Positions 17,233 through 25,324 of a stretch of DNA of 45,011 bases are shown in pieces. Position 1 is the first letter of the stretch; every line of letters begins with the position of its first letter. Origin of the DNA: Simkaniaceae bacterium (GTDB lineage Bacteria; Chlamydiota; Chlamydiia; Chlamydiales; JACRBE01). The stretch spans positions 1 through 45,011 of the forward strand of contig JAIPIG010000017.1 of NCBI GenBank assembly GCA_021734805.1, in the 5' to 3' direction. Made by a program: the position numbers and the translations under genes. Below the pieces are notes generated by a model. That model made no database searches, was not told where the DNA came from, and worked only from the letters and a program-made list of their open reading frames with translations.

Positions 17233-18240
17233 ATGTCACTTTTTATCGATGCGCTTCAAGGGCGCCCTACGTCTCGTTTTCCCGTTTGGCTTATGCGCCA
17301 AGCGGGGCGTTATATGCCGAGTTATCAAAATATTCGCAAGAAAGCCTCTTTATATGAGCTTTTTCATGATGCTGATCTAGCAGCTGAAATTACGCTGCTC
17401 CCTATCGAAGAGCTTCATGTCGATGCTTCAATTATTTTTTCGGATATTTTAGTGATTCTCAAATCGATCGGAATCCAAGTGCACTATCCCGAAATAGGAG
17501 GCCCTTTTACCGATCCACAGATTATCGGCAGTGATCAAATTGATTTCCTTTTGCCCCTGCCTGTCGAAGAGGTTCTATCCTTTGTATTCGATGCGATTCG
17601 ACAGGTAGTCCGAGTCAGCAGGGTGCCGCTCATTGGATTTGCCGGGGGACCTTTTACGGTTGCGAGCTATGCTCTAGAGGCAAGAGGGAAGCACCATGAG
17701 CTCATGGCCACGCGTAAAATGATGTATCGCGAACCTAAAAGTTTTAAAAAACTCCTCGATCTACTGACGCGGCAAACGATTGAATATCTCAAATTACAAA
17801 TTGCTGCCGGGGCAAGAGCCGTGCAGCTTTTTGATTCGTGGGCAGGGGTGCTCTCTCAAGCGGAGTATCAGATCTATAGCCTCGACTATGCAAAGCAGAT
17901 CATGGATGCCATTGCTCCAACGCCCCTTATTTATTTTTCGCGGGGGACCTGTTTATATCGGCATGAGATTGCTCAAATCTCTCCCACAGCGATTAGTTTT
18001 GATTGGCATGCTTCTTTAGCGGATTTGCGTATGCAAATTCCCGATCATATCGCAGTGCAGGGCAATTTTGATCCGATGCTGCTCTTTATGGAGACTGCGG
18101 CTATCGCTGATAAGGTTCAAACAGAGCTCAAAAATGTCCCTAAGAAAGGAACGATTATTAATTTAGGCCATGGAGTTTTACCCCACACGCCTTATGAGCA
18201 TGTGAGGCACTTTATCGACTCCGTTCACTCTACCACTTAG
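17233..18240 (+). CDS. hemE: Uroporphyrinogen decarboxylase
   Basis: 335 aa from ATG 17233 (TTG 17224 is an unnecessary upstream start). The enzyme converts uroporphyrinogen III to coproporphyrinogen III by four decarboxylations in the cytosol. Signature motifs are present: PVWLMRQAGRYMPSYQ near the N-terminus, GFAGGPFTVASY in the middle, and the active-site region SFDWHASL...QGNFDP towards the end. The last 11 bp overlap the 3' end of the convergent hemF gene. It follows tkt closely and shares its transcript by spacing. Confidence 0.95.
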   Translation: MSLFIDALQGRPTSRFPVWLMRQAGRYMPSYQNIRKKASLYELFHDADLAAEITLLPIEELHVDASIIFSDILVILKSIGIQVHYPEIGGPFTDPQIIGSDQIDFLLPLPVEEVLSFVFDAIRQVVRVSRVPLIGFAGGPFTVASYALEARGKHHELMATRKMMYREPKSFKKLLDLLTRQTIEYLKLQIAAGARAVQLFDSWAGVLSQAEYQIYSLDYAKQIMDAIAPTPLIYFSRGTCLYRHEIAQISPTAISFDWHASLADLRMQIPDHIAVQGNFDPMLLFMETAAIADKVQTELKNVPKKGTIINLGHGVLPHTPYEHVRHFIDSVHSTT

Positions 18241-19021
18241 CAAGGGGTGGCATTGAAACTAAAATGGCTTCGGGATTAGCCCCCGAGTTGAATCCAAATT
18301 TTGTGCCGCGGTCATACACCAAATTAAATTCGGCATAGTGAGCGCGGTATTTGAGTTGCATTTCTTTATCTTCAGGCGTAAAGGGACAATCTTTTTTCTT
18401 TTGATAAATGGGCATAATGGCGTCCAAAAAGCTATCGCCTACAATGCGGATCAATTCAAAATCTTTTTCGGGATGATCTGAGTGGAAGTGATCAAAAAAG
18501 ATGCCTCCCACACCGCGCTCGCGCTTGCGATGAGGGATATAGAAATACTCTTTGGCATTTTGATAAAAGAGGGGATATAAAGAGACGTCTATTGAGTCTA
18601 AAGCTTCTTTTGCAACATGGTGAAATGCCACTTTATCTTCATCATCATCCATTCCCATCGGCGTGAGATCGTACCCACCGCCGACCCAAGTTTCATTCGG
18701 CGTAGAAATCATCCGTACGTTCATATGAACGGTTGGCATTTTGGGACTTAACATATGTGTGACTAGACTGACTCCCGTTGCAAAAAAAGGCCCTTCCGCA
18801 TCTTGTGCAGGAAATTGAGCTCCTTCAACAGCTGAAAAGTTGACGCCGGCTTTTTCAAACACGTCGCCTCTCAAAAGACCTATTTCTCCGCTTCCGCCAC
18901 TCGTGTGATTCCAAGGTTTTCTCTCGAAGCGCGCTGTCGGTTCCAGCGATTCAAAAGCACTCAAAATATTTTCTCTAAGTTCTTTAAAATAGCTGACATA
19001 TTTATTTCGTATTGTATCCAT
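18230..19021 (-). CDS. hemF: Oxygen-dependent coproporphyrinogen III oxidase
   Basis: 263 aa. The enzyme oxidatively decarboxylates coproporphyrinogen III to protoporphyrinogen IX using O2. Family motifs are clear: SGGSGEIGLLRGDVFEKAG, the WVGGGYDLTP loop, RKRERGVGGIFFDHF and EFNLVYDRGTKFG. It ends at ...LVSMPPLAKW, about 30 residues before the end of the E. coli enzyme. I recall similarly short HemF proteins in Alphaproteobacteria, so this is probably natural rather than truncated. It is transcribed against hemE and hemY between which it lies, and overlaps hemE by 11 bp at the 3' end. In Chlamydia I recall an oxygen-independent hemN at this place. Confidence 0.93.
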   Translation of the reverse strand: MDTIRNKYVSYFKELRENILSAFESLEPTARFERKPWNHTSGGSGEIGLLRGDVFEKAGVNFSAVEGAQFPAQDAEGPFFATGVSLVTHMLSPKMPTVHMNVRMISTPNETWVGGGYDLTPMGMDDDEDKVAFHHVAKEALDSIDVSLYPLFYQNAKEYFYIPHRKRERGVGGIFFDHFHSDHPEKDFELIRIVGDSFLDAIMPIYQKKKDCPFTPEDKEMQLKYRAHYAEFNLVYDRGTKFGFNSGANPEAILVSMPPLAKW

Positions 19022-19110
19022 ATTTTAAACCTTCGATTGGCATTTATTCGGTATACTACAATATACCCCGGGAGCTATTCTAAAAAAGAATTATTATCTT
19101 TGTGGTCAGG

Positions 19111-20403
19111 ATGAAAAAATCAGTTGCAGTCATTGGTGGGGGGATTTCGGGTCTCTCTCTTGCCTATCTGTTGCAAAATCATCAGAGCGTGACGCTATTT
19201 GAAAAATCGGATCGGCTTGGTGGAGTGATGCAAACAAAGGAGAATAAAGATTTTCTTTTTGAAGCAGGCCCGCGCACTTTCCCTTTTTCCCGTTCTCAAT
19301 CACTACTTCAGCTTTTGAAAGAGCTTCAGCTTGAGGGCGAAGTGATTCGTTCAGATCCCTCTTCGGAGATCCGTTATTTATGCTGTGACGGGTCTTTAGA
19401 AAAAGTGCCTCAACTGTTCAAAGAAATCATCCGATCGCCTCTAACTAAGGGATTCACTCGAGCGATTCTTTTAGATTTATTTGCTAAGCGCGGACCAAAA
19501 GATGAAACAATTGCTTCATTTTGCCATCGCCATTTTGGAGTGCAGATAACGCAGCAATGGATTGATCCCATCGTTAAAGGGGTCTATGCAGGTGATATCG
19601 AAGAGCTATCTATTGTATCGGCATTTCCTTTTTTAAAAGAGATGGAAAAAGAGCACCGCTCCATTCTTCTTGCCAATTTATTTAAAAAAAAGAAACGCGA
19701 TAGCACTGAAAGAGGACTTTTTTCATTGAAGGGGGGAGTTAAAAGGTTGATCGAAGCGTTGGAGAGCCGCCTTTTGGATATTCGGAAAGAAAGTTTCGTG
19801 TCAGAGATTCGTTTTGAAGAAGGTAGAGCACACCTCTGTGTGAACCATGAGTGGCATGCCTTTGATCATGTTTATTTGACAGTTGAGCCGCAAGTAGCAA
19901 AAAAGATTTTGCCTAAGGCTTTTGAAACCTATTTTTCGCATGTTAAAACAGTGTCACTTTGCTCGGTTAATTTAGGGTATTATCGGCAAAAGAATCCTTT
20001 TAAGGGTTTTGGATGCTTGGCACCGACAAAGGAGAAAGAATTTTTTCTCGGGATCGTCTTTGATTCATCGATTTTTCCTCAGCAAAATAAATCTGAAGAT
20101 GAACTGCGTTTAACGGTAATGATTGGAGGGCCTTATCATGCTTCCGTTCGTTTAAGTGATGAAAAGCTGGAAACAATCAGCCGCTACGCAGTGCAAAAGT
20201 ATCTCCATATTGACACCTCACCGGATCTGATTCAAATCAATCGATATGATCAAGCGATTGTTTCTTGTTTGCCCGGCCATGTTGAAAAAATGCAAGAGCT
20301 AAAAAGAGCTTTAGCATCCTATCCTATTTCCCTTCATGGGACATATCTGTCCGGTGCTTCCGTTAACGCCTGTATTCAGGCCTCATATGCCGAAATGAGT
20401 TGA
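19111..20403 (+). CDS. hemY: Protoporphyrinogen oxidase, HemY type
   Basis: 430 aa from ATG 19111 (GTG 19102 is less likely). It is an FAD enzyme oxidising protoporphyrinogen IX to protoporphyrin IX. The N-terminal dinucleotide-binding fold reads SVAVIGGGISGLSLAYLL, followed by EKSDRLGGVMQT and EAGPRTFPFS. The C-terminal FAD contact region reads LYLSGA-like HGTYLSGASVNAC. The size is normal. The gene is named hemG in many chlamydial annotations although it belongs to the HemY fold. It is divergent from hemF with a ~90-bp intergenic region. Together with hemE and hemF it forms the last common steps of haem synthesis. Confidence 0.92.
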   Translation: MKKSVAVIGGGISGLSLAYLLQNHQSVTLFEKSDRLGGVMQTKENKDFLFEAGPRTFPFSRSQSLLQLLKELQLEGEVIRSDPSSEIRYLCCDGSLEKVPQLFKEIIRSPLTKGFTRAILLDLFAKRGPKDETIASFCHRHFGVQITQQWIDPIVKGVYAGDIEELSIVSAFPFLKEMEKEHRSILLANLFKKKKRDSTERGLFSLKGGVKRLIEALESRLLDIRKESFVSEIRFEEGRAHLCVNHEWHAFDHVYLTVEPQVAKKILPKAFETYFSHVKTVSLCSVNLGYYRQKNPFKGFGCLAPTKEKEFFLGIVFDSSIFPQQNKSEDELRLTVMIGGPYHASVRLSDEKLETISRYAVQKYLHIDTSPDLIQINRYDQAIVSCLPGHVEKMQELKRALASYPISLHGTYLSGASVNACIQASYAEMS

Positions 20404-20439
20404 AGCTTGTAGTAAAAAATCAGGTTGTAAAATTATCAG

Positions 20440-20467
20440 TTGAAAATTAAAGTTCTCTTTTTATAAT
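20440..20467 (+). promoter_or_regulatory. Sigma-70-like promoter for the 310-aa gene
   Basis: TTGAAA at 20440-20445 and TATAAT at 20462-20467 with a 16-bp spacer, ~32 nt before the ATG at 20499. This is a strong match to the housekeeping consensus. Confidence 0.65.
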
Positions 20468-20498
20468 CCTAATTCTTTTTTTAAAAAAGGGGCTTCAA

Positions 20499-21431
20499 AT
20501 GAGCATGGCAATTTCTTTTTATTCACAGATTCAAACATCGATCACAGCGTTCTTTTCAACAATGATCAACTCGTTAAGTGATAGAGTGACCGCACTTTGG
20601 TATCAATCTTCTGTAGAAGAGGCTTGTGTCTTCAGAGAAAATAAAGGCTTTTGGGGCAATAGAGTCTCTTCTCCTCAGGAAGTGATTGCTTTAGAAGTGA
20701 TTTTTTCACGTTGCATGCCTAAGGCGGGAGAGGAAGAAAAAAGCATTTCGATCAGACAAACCGGAGAGGATAGTCCATTGATCCGCTTCAGTCTTTCTTG
20801 TGATGAAGATAACGATGCGGTCAAAAAAGGCTTTCGAGATCAATGGCCGGAAGAGCTCTCGCTTCCAATTGGAAAGACGTGTTCGGTTGATATCGCAACA
20901 TGTCAAAAAGATAAGATTGTATCAGAGGCTTTTAAAATTGAAATTGCTAATATCATGGGAATCTGGAAAGAAGTTCAAGTCGGAAGAATGGATAAAAAAG
21001 GCGAAGAGGCCGTCACTATCGATGCTTTAAAAAAACATGGTTTGTTTCGAATCATTCGAGAAGCTACTGCCAACGATGTTTCGAGAAAACCTTCTCTCAG
21101 CAGAGAATTGATGAAAGCAGTCCTTAAGGATTATTGGGGAAAACGAGGGGGTTTAAGTGAGGAATGGATTGAAGACGTGGTTAATTATGCTTTGAAAAAA
21201 CGTGGTTATGGCAAAGAATCGATTGAATCCGGAAAAAATAAAAGTGAGTTTCCTCTCCCGAATGGATGGACCGGTGTTTTTCTTCATATGTCGTGCGGTC
21301 TTATCTGTATTTTTCCCGCTCTGATGGGGGCTATCCAATTGTGGGGACATTCTGAAGAAAATTCCGAGCCGTTTTTTTTAAACCGCGAAATAACTTATGT
21401 TAACGGAAGTTGCTTACAACCAACTATTTAA
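20499..21431 (+). CDS. Unknown protein, 310 aa; paralogue of the next gene
   Basis: The start at 20499 is preceded by AAGGGG at good spacing and by a consensus promoter. Residues ~25-65 contain DRVTALWYQSSVEEACVFRE, and soon after SSPQEVIALE. This aligns with DRCTALWHQCSLDDAHFYNQ and SPLTMKALE in the following gene. The middle is hydrophilic. One hydrophobic segment lies near the C-terminus (VFLHMSCGLICIFPALMGAI, ~266-285), a possible membrane anchor. There is no signal peptide. The pattern (own promoter, hydrophilic body, late hydrophobic segment, local paralogue) is compatible with a type III effector or inclusion-type protein, but no family is recognised and this stays inference. Confidence 0.65.
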   Translation: MSMAISFYSQIQTSITAFFSTMINSLSDRVTALWYQSSVEEACVFRENKGFWGNRVSSPQEVIALEVIFSRCMPKAGEEEKSISIRQTGEDSPLIRFSLSCDEDNDAVKKGFRDQWPEELSLPIGKTCSVDIATCQKDKIVSEAFKIEIANIMGIWKEVQVGRMDKKGEEAVTIDALKKHGLFRIIREATANDVSRKPSLSRELMKAVLKDYWGKRGGLSEEWIEDVVNYALKKRGYGKESIESGKNKSEFPLPNGWTGVFLHMSCGLICIFPALMGAIQLWGHSEENSEPFFLNREITYVNGSCLQPTI

Positions 21432-21482
21432 GCGCTTATTCCTGTGTAGGTTGACATGAATGGTAAATGAATATTTGATTCA

Positions 21483-21511
21483 TTGTTAATTACCTGAATT
21501 TGTGTTAAAAT
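21483..21511 (+). promoter_or_regulatory. Sigma-70-like promoter for the 283-aa gene
   Basis: TTGTTA at 21483-21488 and TAAAAT at 21506-21511 with a 17-bp spacer, 35 nt before the ATG at 21547. Shows that the gene has its own promoter although it follows its paralogue closely. Confidence 0.5.
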
Positions 21512-21546
21512 AATTGCCTAATGTCTTTATTTTATGGGAGTTTTCT

Positions 21547-22398
21547 ATGTTAGGTTTTGTTGGTTTGTATGGCCTGCTTGAAACAGGGGTTAAAGAGAGA
21601 TTTTCTGAGGCATGTGATGCCGTTCAAGATCGCTGTACGGCGCTTTGGCATCAATGTTCGCTTGACGATGCTCATTTTTATAATCAAAACTATGCCAATT
21701 GGGAAGGGAAAGTTGTCTCTCCGTTGACAATGAAAGCTCTTGAAGCCTTCTGCAACGATGCGACCGATTCTAAGACATTAGGGGTAAGACAGCGCCATGT
21801 CGTGATTGATTTGACTCGATTAGATGAGACAAAAGAGACACTGGAAATCACTGTGGATGCCGGAAAAACGGCAGCTTATGTAAGAAATTTACTCAAAGCG
21901 ACAATGGAAGACAAAAAGGCACTGGGTTGTCTTAAAACATTAAACGCAACAATTTCAGTGAGAGACGTCGTTACTGTGGAAAAAACGGCAACGTTTATGA
22001 CAGGTCATTGGAGTTATTGGCTTAATGCGCTTCAGCTTGAATCGAAGGTAACTCCTCAATTTTCTCTCGATGCATTTGGAGCAGCGTTTATGGATGCAGT
22101 GAATAGGGCCGCTAAGAAAAGAGAAAGTGCCCCTTCGACTCCAACATCTGAGGCTTCTCATGTTTCAGAGGCTCGTAGATCCGGCATGGCTTGGTTAGAT
22201 GCTGCCGGCGTTGATACTCCAAGAGATTCAGATGTTCTTAGTGATCGATCTGATGATGCTTCACCCATATCTCTAGGGGGTGTTTCCGAGGCACCGGAAT
22301 CAGATGAAACAGGACTAGCTGAGCGCGCTATCACCCGCCAAGTTGGCTTAGTTGCCTTTTTAACAGCTGCAGTTGCGATTGCCGTCACTAGGGCGTAA
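21547..22398 (+). CDS. Unknown protein, 283 aa, with C-terminal hydrophobic tail
   Basis: ATG 21547 was chosen because GGGAG lies 6 nt upstream and the promoter would leave no room for the TTG at 21514. The N-terminal DRCTALWHQCSLDDAHFYNQ matches the preceding gene. A Ser/Thr/Glu-rich linker (~190-255) is followed by a hydrophobic tail (LVAFLTAAVAIAVTRA) ending at the stop, which suits a tail-anchored membrane protein. The stop codon is directly followed by one end of the repeat element found inside the SecA-like gene, so the present C-terminus may have been set by that insertion. Function unknown; host-interaction candidate by pattern only. Confidence 0.65.
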   Translation: MLGFVGLYGLLETGVKERFSEACDAVQDRCTALWHQCSLDDAHFYNQNYANWEGKVVSPLTMKALEAFCNDATDSKTLGVRQRHVVIDLTRLDETKETLEITVDAGKTAAYVRNLLKATMEDKKALGCLKTLNATISVRDVVTVEKTATFMTGHWSYWLNALQLESKVTPQFSLDAFGAAFMDAVNRAAKKRESAPSTPTSEASHVSEARRSGMAWLDAAGVDTPRDSDVLSDRSDDASPISLGGVSEAPESDETGLAERAITRQVGLVAFLTAAVAIAVTRA

Positions 22399-22399
22399 A

Positions 22400-22424
22400 C
22401 AACTCTTGAATCACGAGCGATATA
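22400..22424. mobile_element. Solo end of the MITE-like element
   Basis: CAACTCTTGAATCACGAGCG, then ATATA, matches the right end of the element at 9802-9980 with one mismatch (22400-22414 is the perfect 15-bp core). No matching left end is found nearby, so this is a remnant or a one-ended trace. It begins 2 nt after the stop codon of the preceding gene. Confidence 0.65.
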
Positions 22425-22484
22425 GATAGCCTCTAAAGATTTAATCGCATATAATAATGCCTAAATTTTCATTTGGTGATTCAG

Positions 22485-23555
22485 ATGGCAACAATTTCAA
22501 ACTTTTTTTATAGTGCTTCTCATTATAGCTATATGCAGGTGCATCATACTATGCGCAATCTCTATACTCTTTTTCAGGGTTGGGTATTCGGTAGCTCGGA
22601 TAGTCTAGCGCGTCTTGAAGAGCGGGAGTATCAAGGGTTAAAAAGGGAGGTAGAGAGAGTCTATACCGATCTAACGCGCGATGCTAAGTATTCTGAAACT
22701 CAGCATCGATTGGATGGGAAAAAGATTGATTTTGATGACGCAGCACTGCTCTCTGAGTATCGCGATTTATGCAATCAGGGAACATGGACATGGGCCGTCA
22801 CTCATAATACAATTGAATCACAAGTCATTCATGAATTTTTCGACGTATTCACATGTGTTAGGCAAGAGGTCGTGATCGAGTCATATCCGACTCTTTTGGG
22901 GGGCAGATCATTTCGCATTATTTCTTCAAGATCAGAGAGTGAACGGATTGATACGATTGAAAAGCTTAATGCGTTAGCCGGCGCTCATTTTACCCGTCTG
23001 CCTGAACTGAAAGAGATCCGTCAGCAGCTTCCGCTTGATGTAGAATTCAATGTGATTAAGGAAGGGAAAGTAGAGCGGGGTGAGGGAAGAGCACATGCGC
23101 TTCAGATGGAGATTGAGACGCAATTTGCTCAACTTAAAGAGTTAATTCAAAAAGAAGCCTCTATGGATTCTGATCTTAGATATCATTTATTTGTTGTGGC
23201 CGGGACGCATTCCGAGAAAAAGATTCGGATCGATGATCGAGGTTGCATCGCGAAAGAAGAGGCAGAGTCATCGGAAGGAAGCGCAGGCACATGCGATACG
23301 ACACTAGATGCATGGTTAATTGATGCGATATTAGAGCCATCCTATGAAGTTTATATTCGAGTAGAAGCTGAAAAACCGGTAGACTCAGATCACGACAACA
23401 AATACAGAATCGGTAAAAGAATTCAAAGGTGCATTGGAAGAAGCAATGCCGGAGTGATCACCATGGGTGGGAATGATATTTATGTGCAGAAGCCGCAAAA
23501 AAAGACATTGCCCGGCCAACTGTATGCGCTTTTTTCAAGAGTATTTAGCGTCTGA
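22485..23555 (+). CDS. Unknown protein, 356 aa
   Basis: ATG 22485 follows a TATAAT (22450-22455) at a suitable distance; TTG 22473 is the alternative. The N-terminus (FFYSASHYSYMQVHHTMRNL) has the same short-hydrophobic-then-helix layout as the two preceding genes, but I see no clear sequence match. The next ~40 residues are charged (EEREYQGLKREVERVYTDL), possibly coiled coil. A second charged helical stretch lies at ~205-225. No domain, signal peptide or membrane segment is recognised. Its position in a series of single-promoter unknown genes makes it a candidate effector. Confidence 0.6.
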   Translation: MATISNFFYSASHYSYMQVHHTMRNLYTLFQGWVFGSSDSLARLEEREYQGLKREVERVYTDLTRDAKYSETQHRLDGKKIDFDDAALLSEYRDLCNQGTWTWAVTHNTIESQVIHEFFDVFTCVRQEVVIESYPTLLGGRSFRIISSRSESERIDTIEKLNALAGAHFTRLPELKEIRQQLPLDVEFNVIKEGKVERGEGRAHALQMEIETQFAQLKELIQKEASMDSDLRYHLFVVAGTHSEKKIRIDDRGCIAKEEAESSEGSAGTCDTTLDAWLIDAILEPSYEVYIRVEAEKPVDSDHDNKYRIGKRIQRCIGRSNAGVITMGGNDIYVQKPQKKTLPGQLYALFSRVFSV

Positions 23556-23582
23556 TCAATTTATTTTAAAGAGGGAAAAATA

Positions 23583-23663
23583 ATGGAATTATTACTTTTT
23601 TTTATGGTTCAAAAAATTATTGTTGCATATCATTTAATGCCTGTATGTCACTCCTCGATCTAA
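23583..23663 (+). CDS. Possible 26-aa hydrophobic small ORF
   Basis: ATG 23583 has AGAGGG about 10 nt upstream. The peptide MELLLFFMVQKIIVAYHLMP... is hydrophobic, and its stop lies 13 nt before the ATG at 23677. It could be a leader peptide for the next gene or chance. Confidence 0.2.
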   Translation: MELLLFFMVQKIIVAYHLMPVCHSSI

Positions 23664-23676
23664 AATGGGGTATTTT

Positions 23677-24162
23677 ATGGTATTTCGAAAAAAATCGATT
23701 GTCATCACAGCTCTTATATGGATAGGACTCAGTTTTGCTTCCGATGATGATCTTCACGTCCGCTCGCAGCATGAGATGGATTTGAAAAAAGCACCGACTT
23801 CGGTTGAAAATCAAAAAAAGAAGGAGGGGCTAATGGATCACATTGGGTTTGACTATGAAGAGCAGTCGATGGAGGTTATTGAAGGGTTTGCCGGCCGCGC
23901 CTATTACTCTTATGCCATCGAGGTCAATAGGGATAAGACATTGCTCAATATTGGTGGAGGATATCAGTCCGCCGAAGCTAAAGTCATTGATTTCAAAAGC
24001 GAAGAAAAAGAGCGGGCCATGGCTGAAATCAGTTTGCTCTTTGAAAGAGCGATGAAATCAAATCTGTCTCGCGTTTGGGGTATTGGGCTTTCTCAACCGG
24101 TCTATGATACGAAAGGGGAGTTCAATCCCACGATCACAATGAATTACGGAATCAAGTTTTAG
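23677..24162 (+). CDS. Small exported protein of unknown function, 161 aa
   Basis: I chose ATG 23677 over 23665 because it gives a clean signal peptide (MVFRKKSIVITALIWIGLSFA, cleavage near FAS-DDD) with GGGG about 7 nt upstream. The mature part is hydrophilic, then from ~residue 55 alternates polar and hydrophobic residues (GGGYQSAEAKVIDF, WGIGLSQPVYD) and ends with Phe (TITMNYGIKF). A C-terminal Phe with alternating residues is usual in outer-membrane beta-barrel or barrel-associated proteins, but at ~140 mature residues it is small. Function unknown. Confidence 0.6.
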   Translation: MVFRKKSIVITALIWIGLSFASDDDLHVRSQHEMDLKKAPTSVENQKKKEGLMDHIGFDYEEQSMEVIEGFAGRAYYSYAIEVNRDKTLLNIGGGYQSAEAKVIDFKSEEKERAMAEISLLFERAMKSNLSRVWGIGLSQPVYDTKGEFNPTITMNYGIKF

Positions 24163-24232
24163 ATTTTTTTTTTACTCCTGAAAGATCCCTTTATGGTATG
24201 TAAAATCATATAGTGATTGAAAGGATAAGATA

Positions 24233-25324
24233 TTGGTTGCGATAACGAGAAGTCGGGGCCTCATTACGGGAATTCCCCCGCTGATTTCCATTTTTGTCTA
24301 TCAGGTGATAGCTGTTTATTTCTATCTCACGCTGCATCATTCTCTGCATATCTTTGTTATTTGGGTCATTATGCAGGCATTTGGAAATATTGGGATTGGA
24401 TATTTATCCGATCACCATTGTCGGAGACGCCTTCTTATTCTAACGCAATTTGCAGGATTAGTGGCCATGTTTTTGCATATTACGGTTGCGCCTCATTCCT
24501 ATTGGCCCCTTGCATTGCTGGGATTGTTTTACAATCCACCGGCTGTCGCTCGTGCGGGTTTAGTTGATAATTTACCCCGCTTTTCTAAGGTTAAGCTCAT
24601 TGCAGCAACATTTGTGCTTGAAATGGCCCCTTGGGCCTTATATATGACGTTTAGCAAAATGGACATACTCAGGCTGGCTTGGCTTGGATTTGTGATTTTA
24701 CTCATCAATCTCTTGTTTACGATCTTATTCTTTGAAGATCGAAGAGATGCGGCGTTGCAGGATAAACATTTACCGCGGTTTAATCAAATTGTGCACCATC
24801 ATCAAAGTAAGCGATTGCTTTTGACGCTTTTCGCCGTTCTACCCATTCAAATCGGATTTTTTTTAACGGATACAATAGTAGAAAAGTATCCCGATAATGC
24901 CCGCTTATATTCGGTGTTGGGATTTGGTTCAATGCTCGCCTCTCTTTTGACCTATTTATATCGTAAAACCCCTCATATCTCATTGTTAACGGTGGCTTAT
25001 GGTATTGGGTTTGTTCTTTCTGTTGTGCCCCTTCTTTGCCAAGCCGCTTTTATACGCGACAGCTATGATCCGGCTTATCAAATCATCTTTTTTAGTTGCA
25101 TGAGCGGGTTTTATCTCCCTTTTGTTTACGATGTGATTTTGAACGCCTGCAGCGTGAATTATCGAGGCATGGTGTGTGGTTTAATTGAGTTTATGTTTAT
25201 TTTTGCTTCTTTAATTGCGATTGTATTAATAGATATGTTCTATTTGGGGTTTTTATTCGTTATTCTCATTATTCCCCTACTCACTTTATTATCTAGTATT
25301 TTACAGAAGCGGGCTGAGTCATGA
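24233..25324 (+). CDS. MFS-like transporter, first of a tandem pair, 363 aa
   Basis: A strongly hydrophobic protein with about ten to eleven membrane segments. The loop GYLSDHHCRRRLLIL matches major facilitator motif A (G-x-L-x-D-x-x-x-R-R-R). Start is TTG 24233 with AAAGGATAAG just upstream. It is shorter than the usual ~400 aa. The stop overlaps the ATG of the next gene (ATGA), and the two proteins are alike in layout and motifs (AGLVDNLP / AGLIDNLP, FFEDRRDAA / FFDRRDRA, RKTPHISLLTVAYG / KKTPHASLLTINYG). So they are tandem duplicates translated together, perhaps acting as a heteromer. Substrate cannot be told. Confidence 0.75.
   Translation: MVAITRSRGLITGIPPLISIFVYQVIAVYFYLTLHHSLHIFVIWVIMQAFGNIGIGYLSDHHCRRRLLILTQFAGLVAMFLHITVAPHSYWPLALLGLFYNPPAVARAGLVDNLPRFSKVKLIAATFVLEMAPWALYMTFSKMDILRLAWLGFVILLINLLFTILFFEDRRDAALQDKHLPRFNQIVHHHQSKRLLLTLFAVLPIQIGFFLTDTIVEKYPDNARLYSVLGFGSMLASLLTYLYRKTPHISLLTVAYGIGFVLSVVPLLCQAAFIRDSYDPAYQIIFFSCMSGFYLPFVYDVILNACSVNYRGMVCGLIEFMFIFASLIAIVLIDMFYLGFLFVILIIPLLTLLSSILQKRAES

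Noticed and set aside
18230-18240. hemF truncated by a recent mutation
   Set aside because: The end at MPPLAKW falls at a family boundary that I recall in other short HemF proteins, so a natural short form is more likely.
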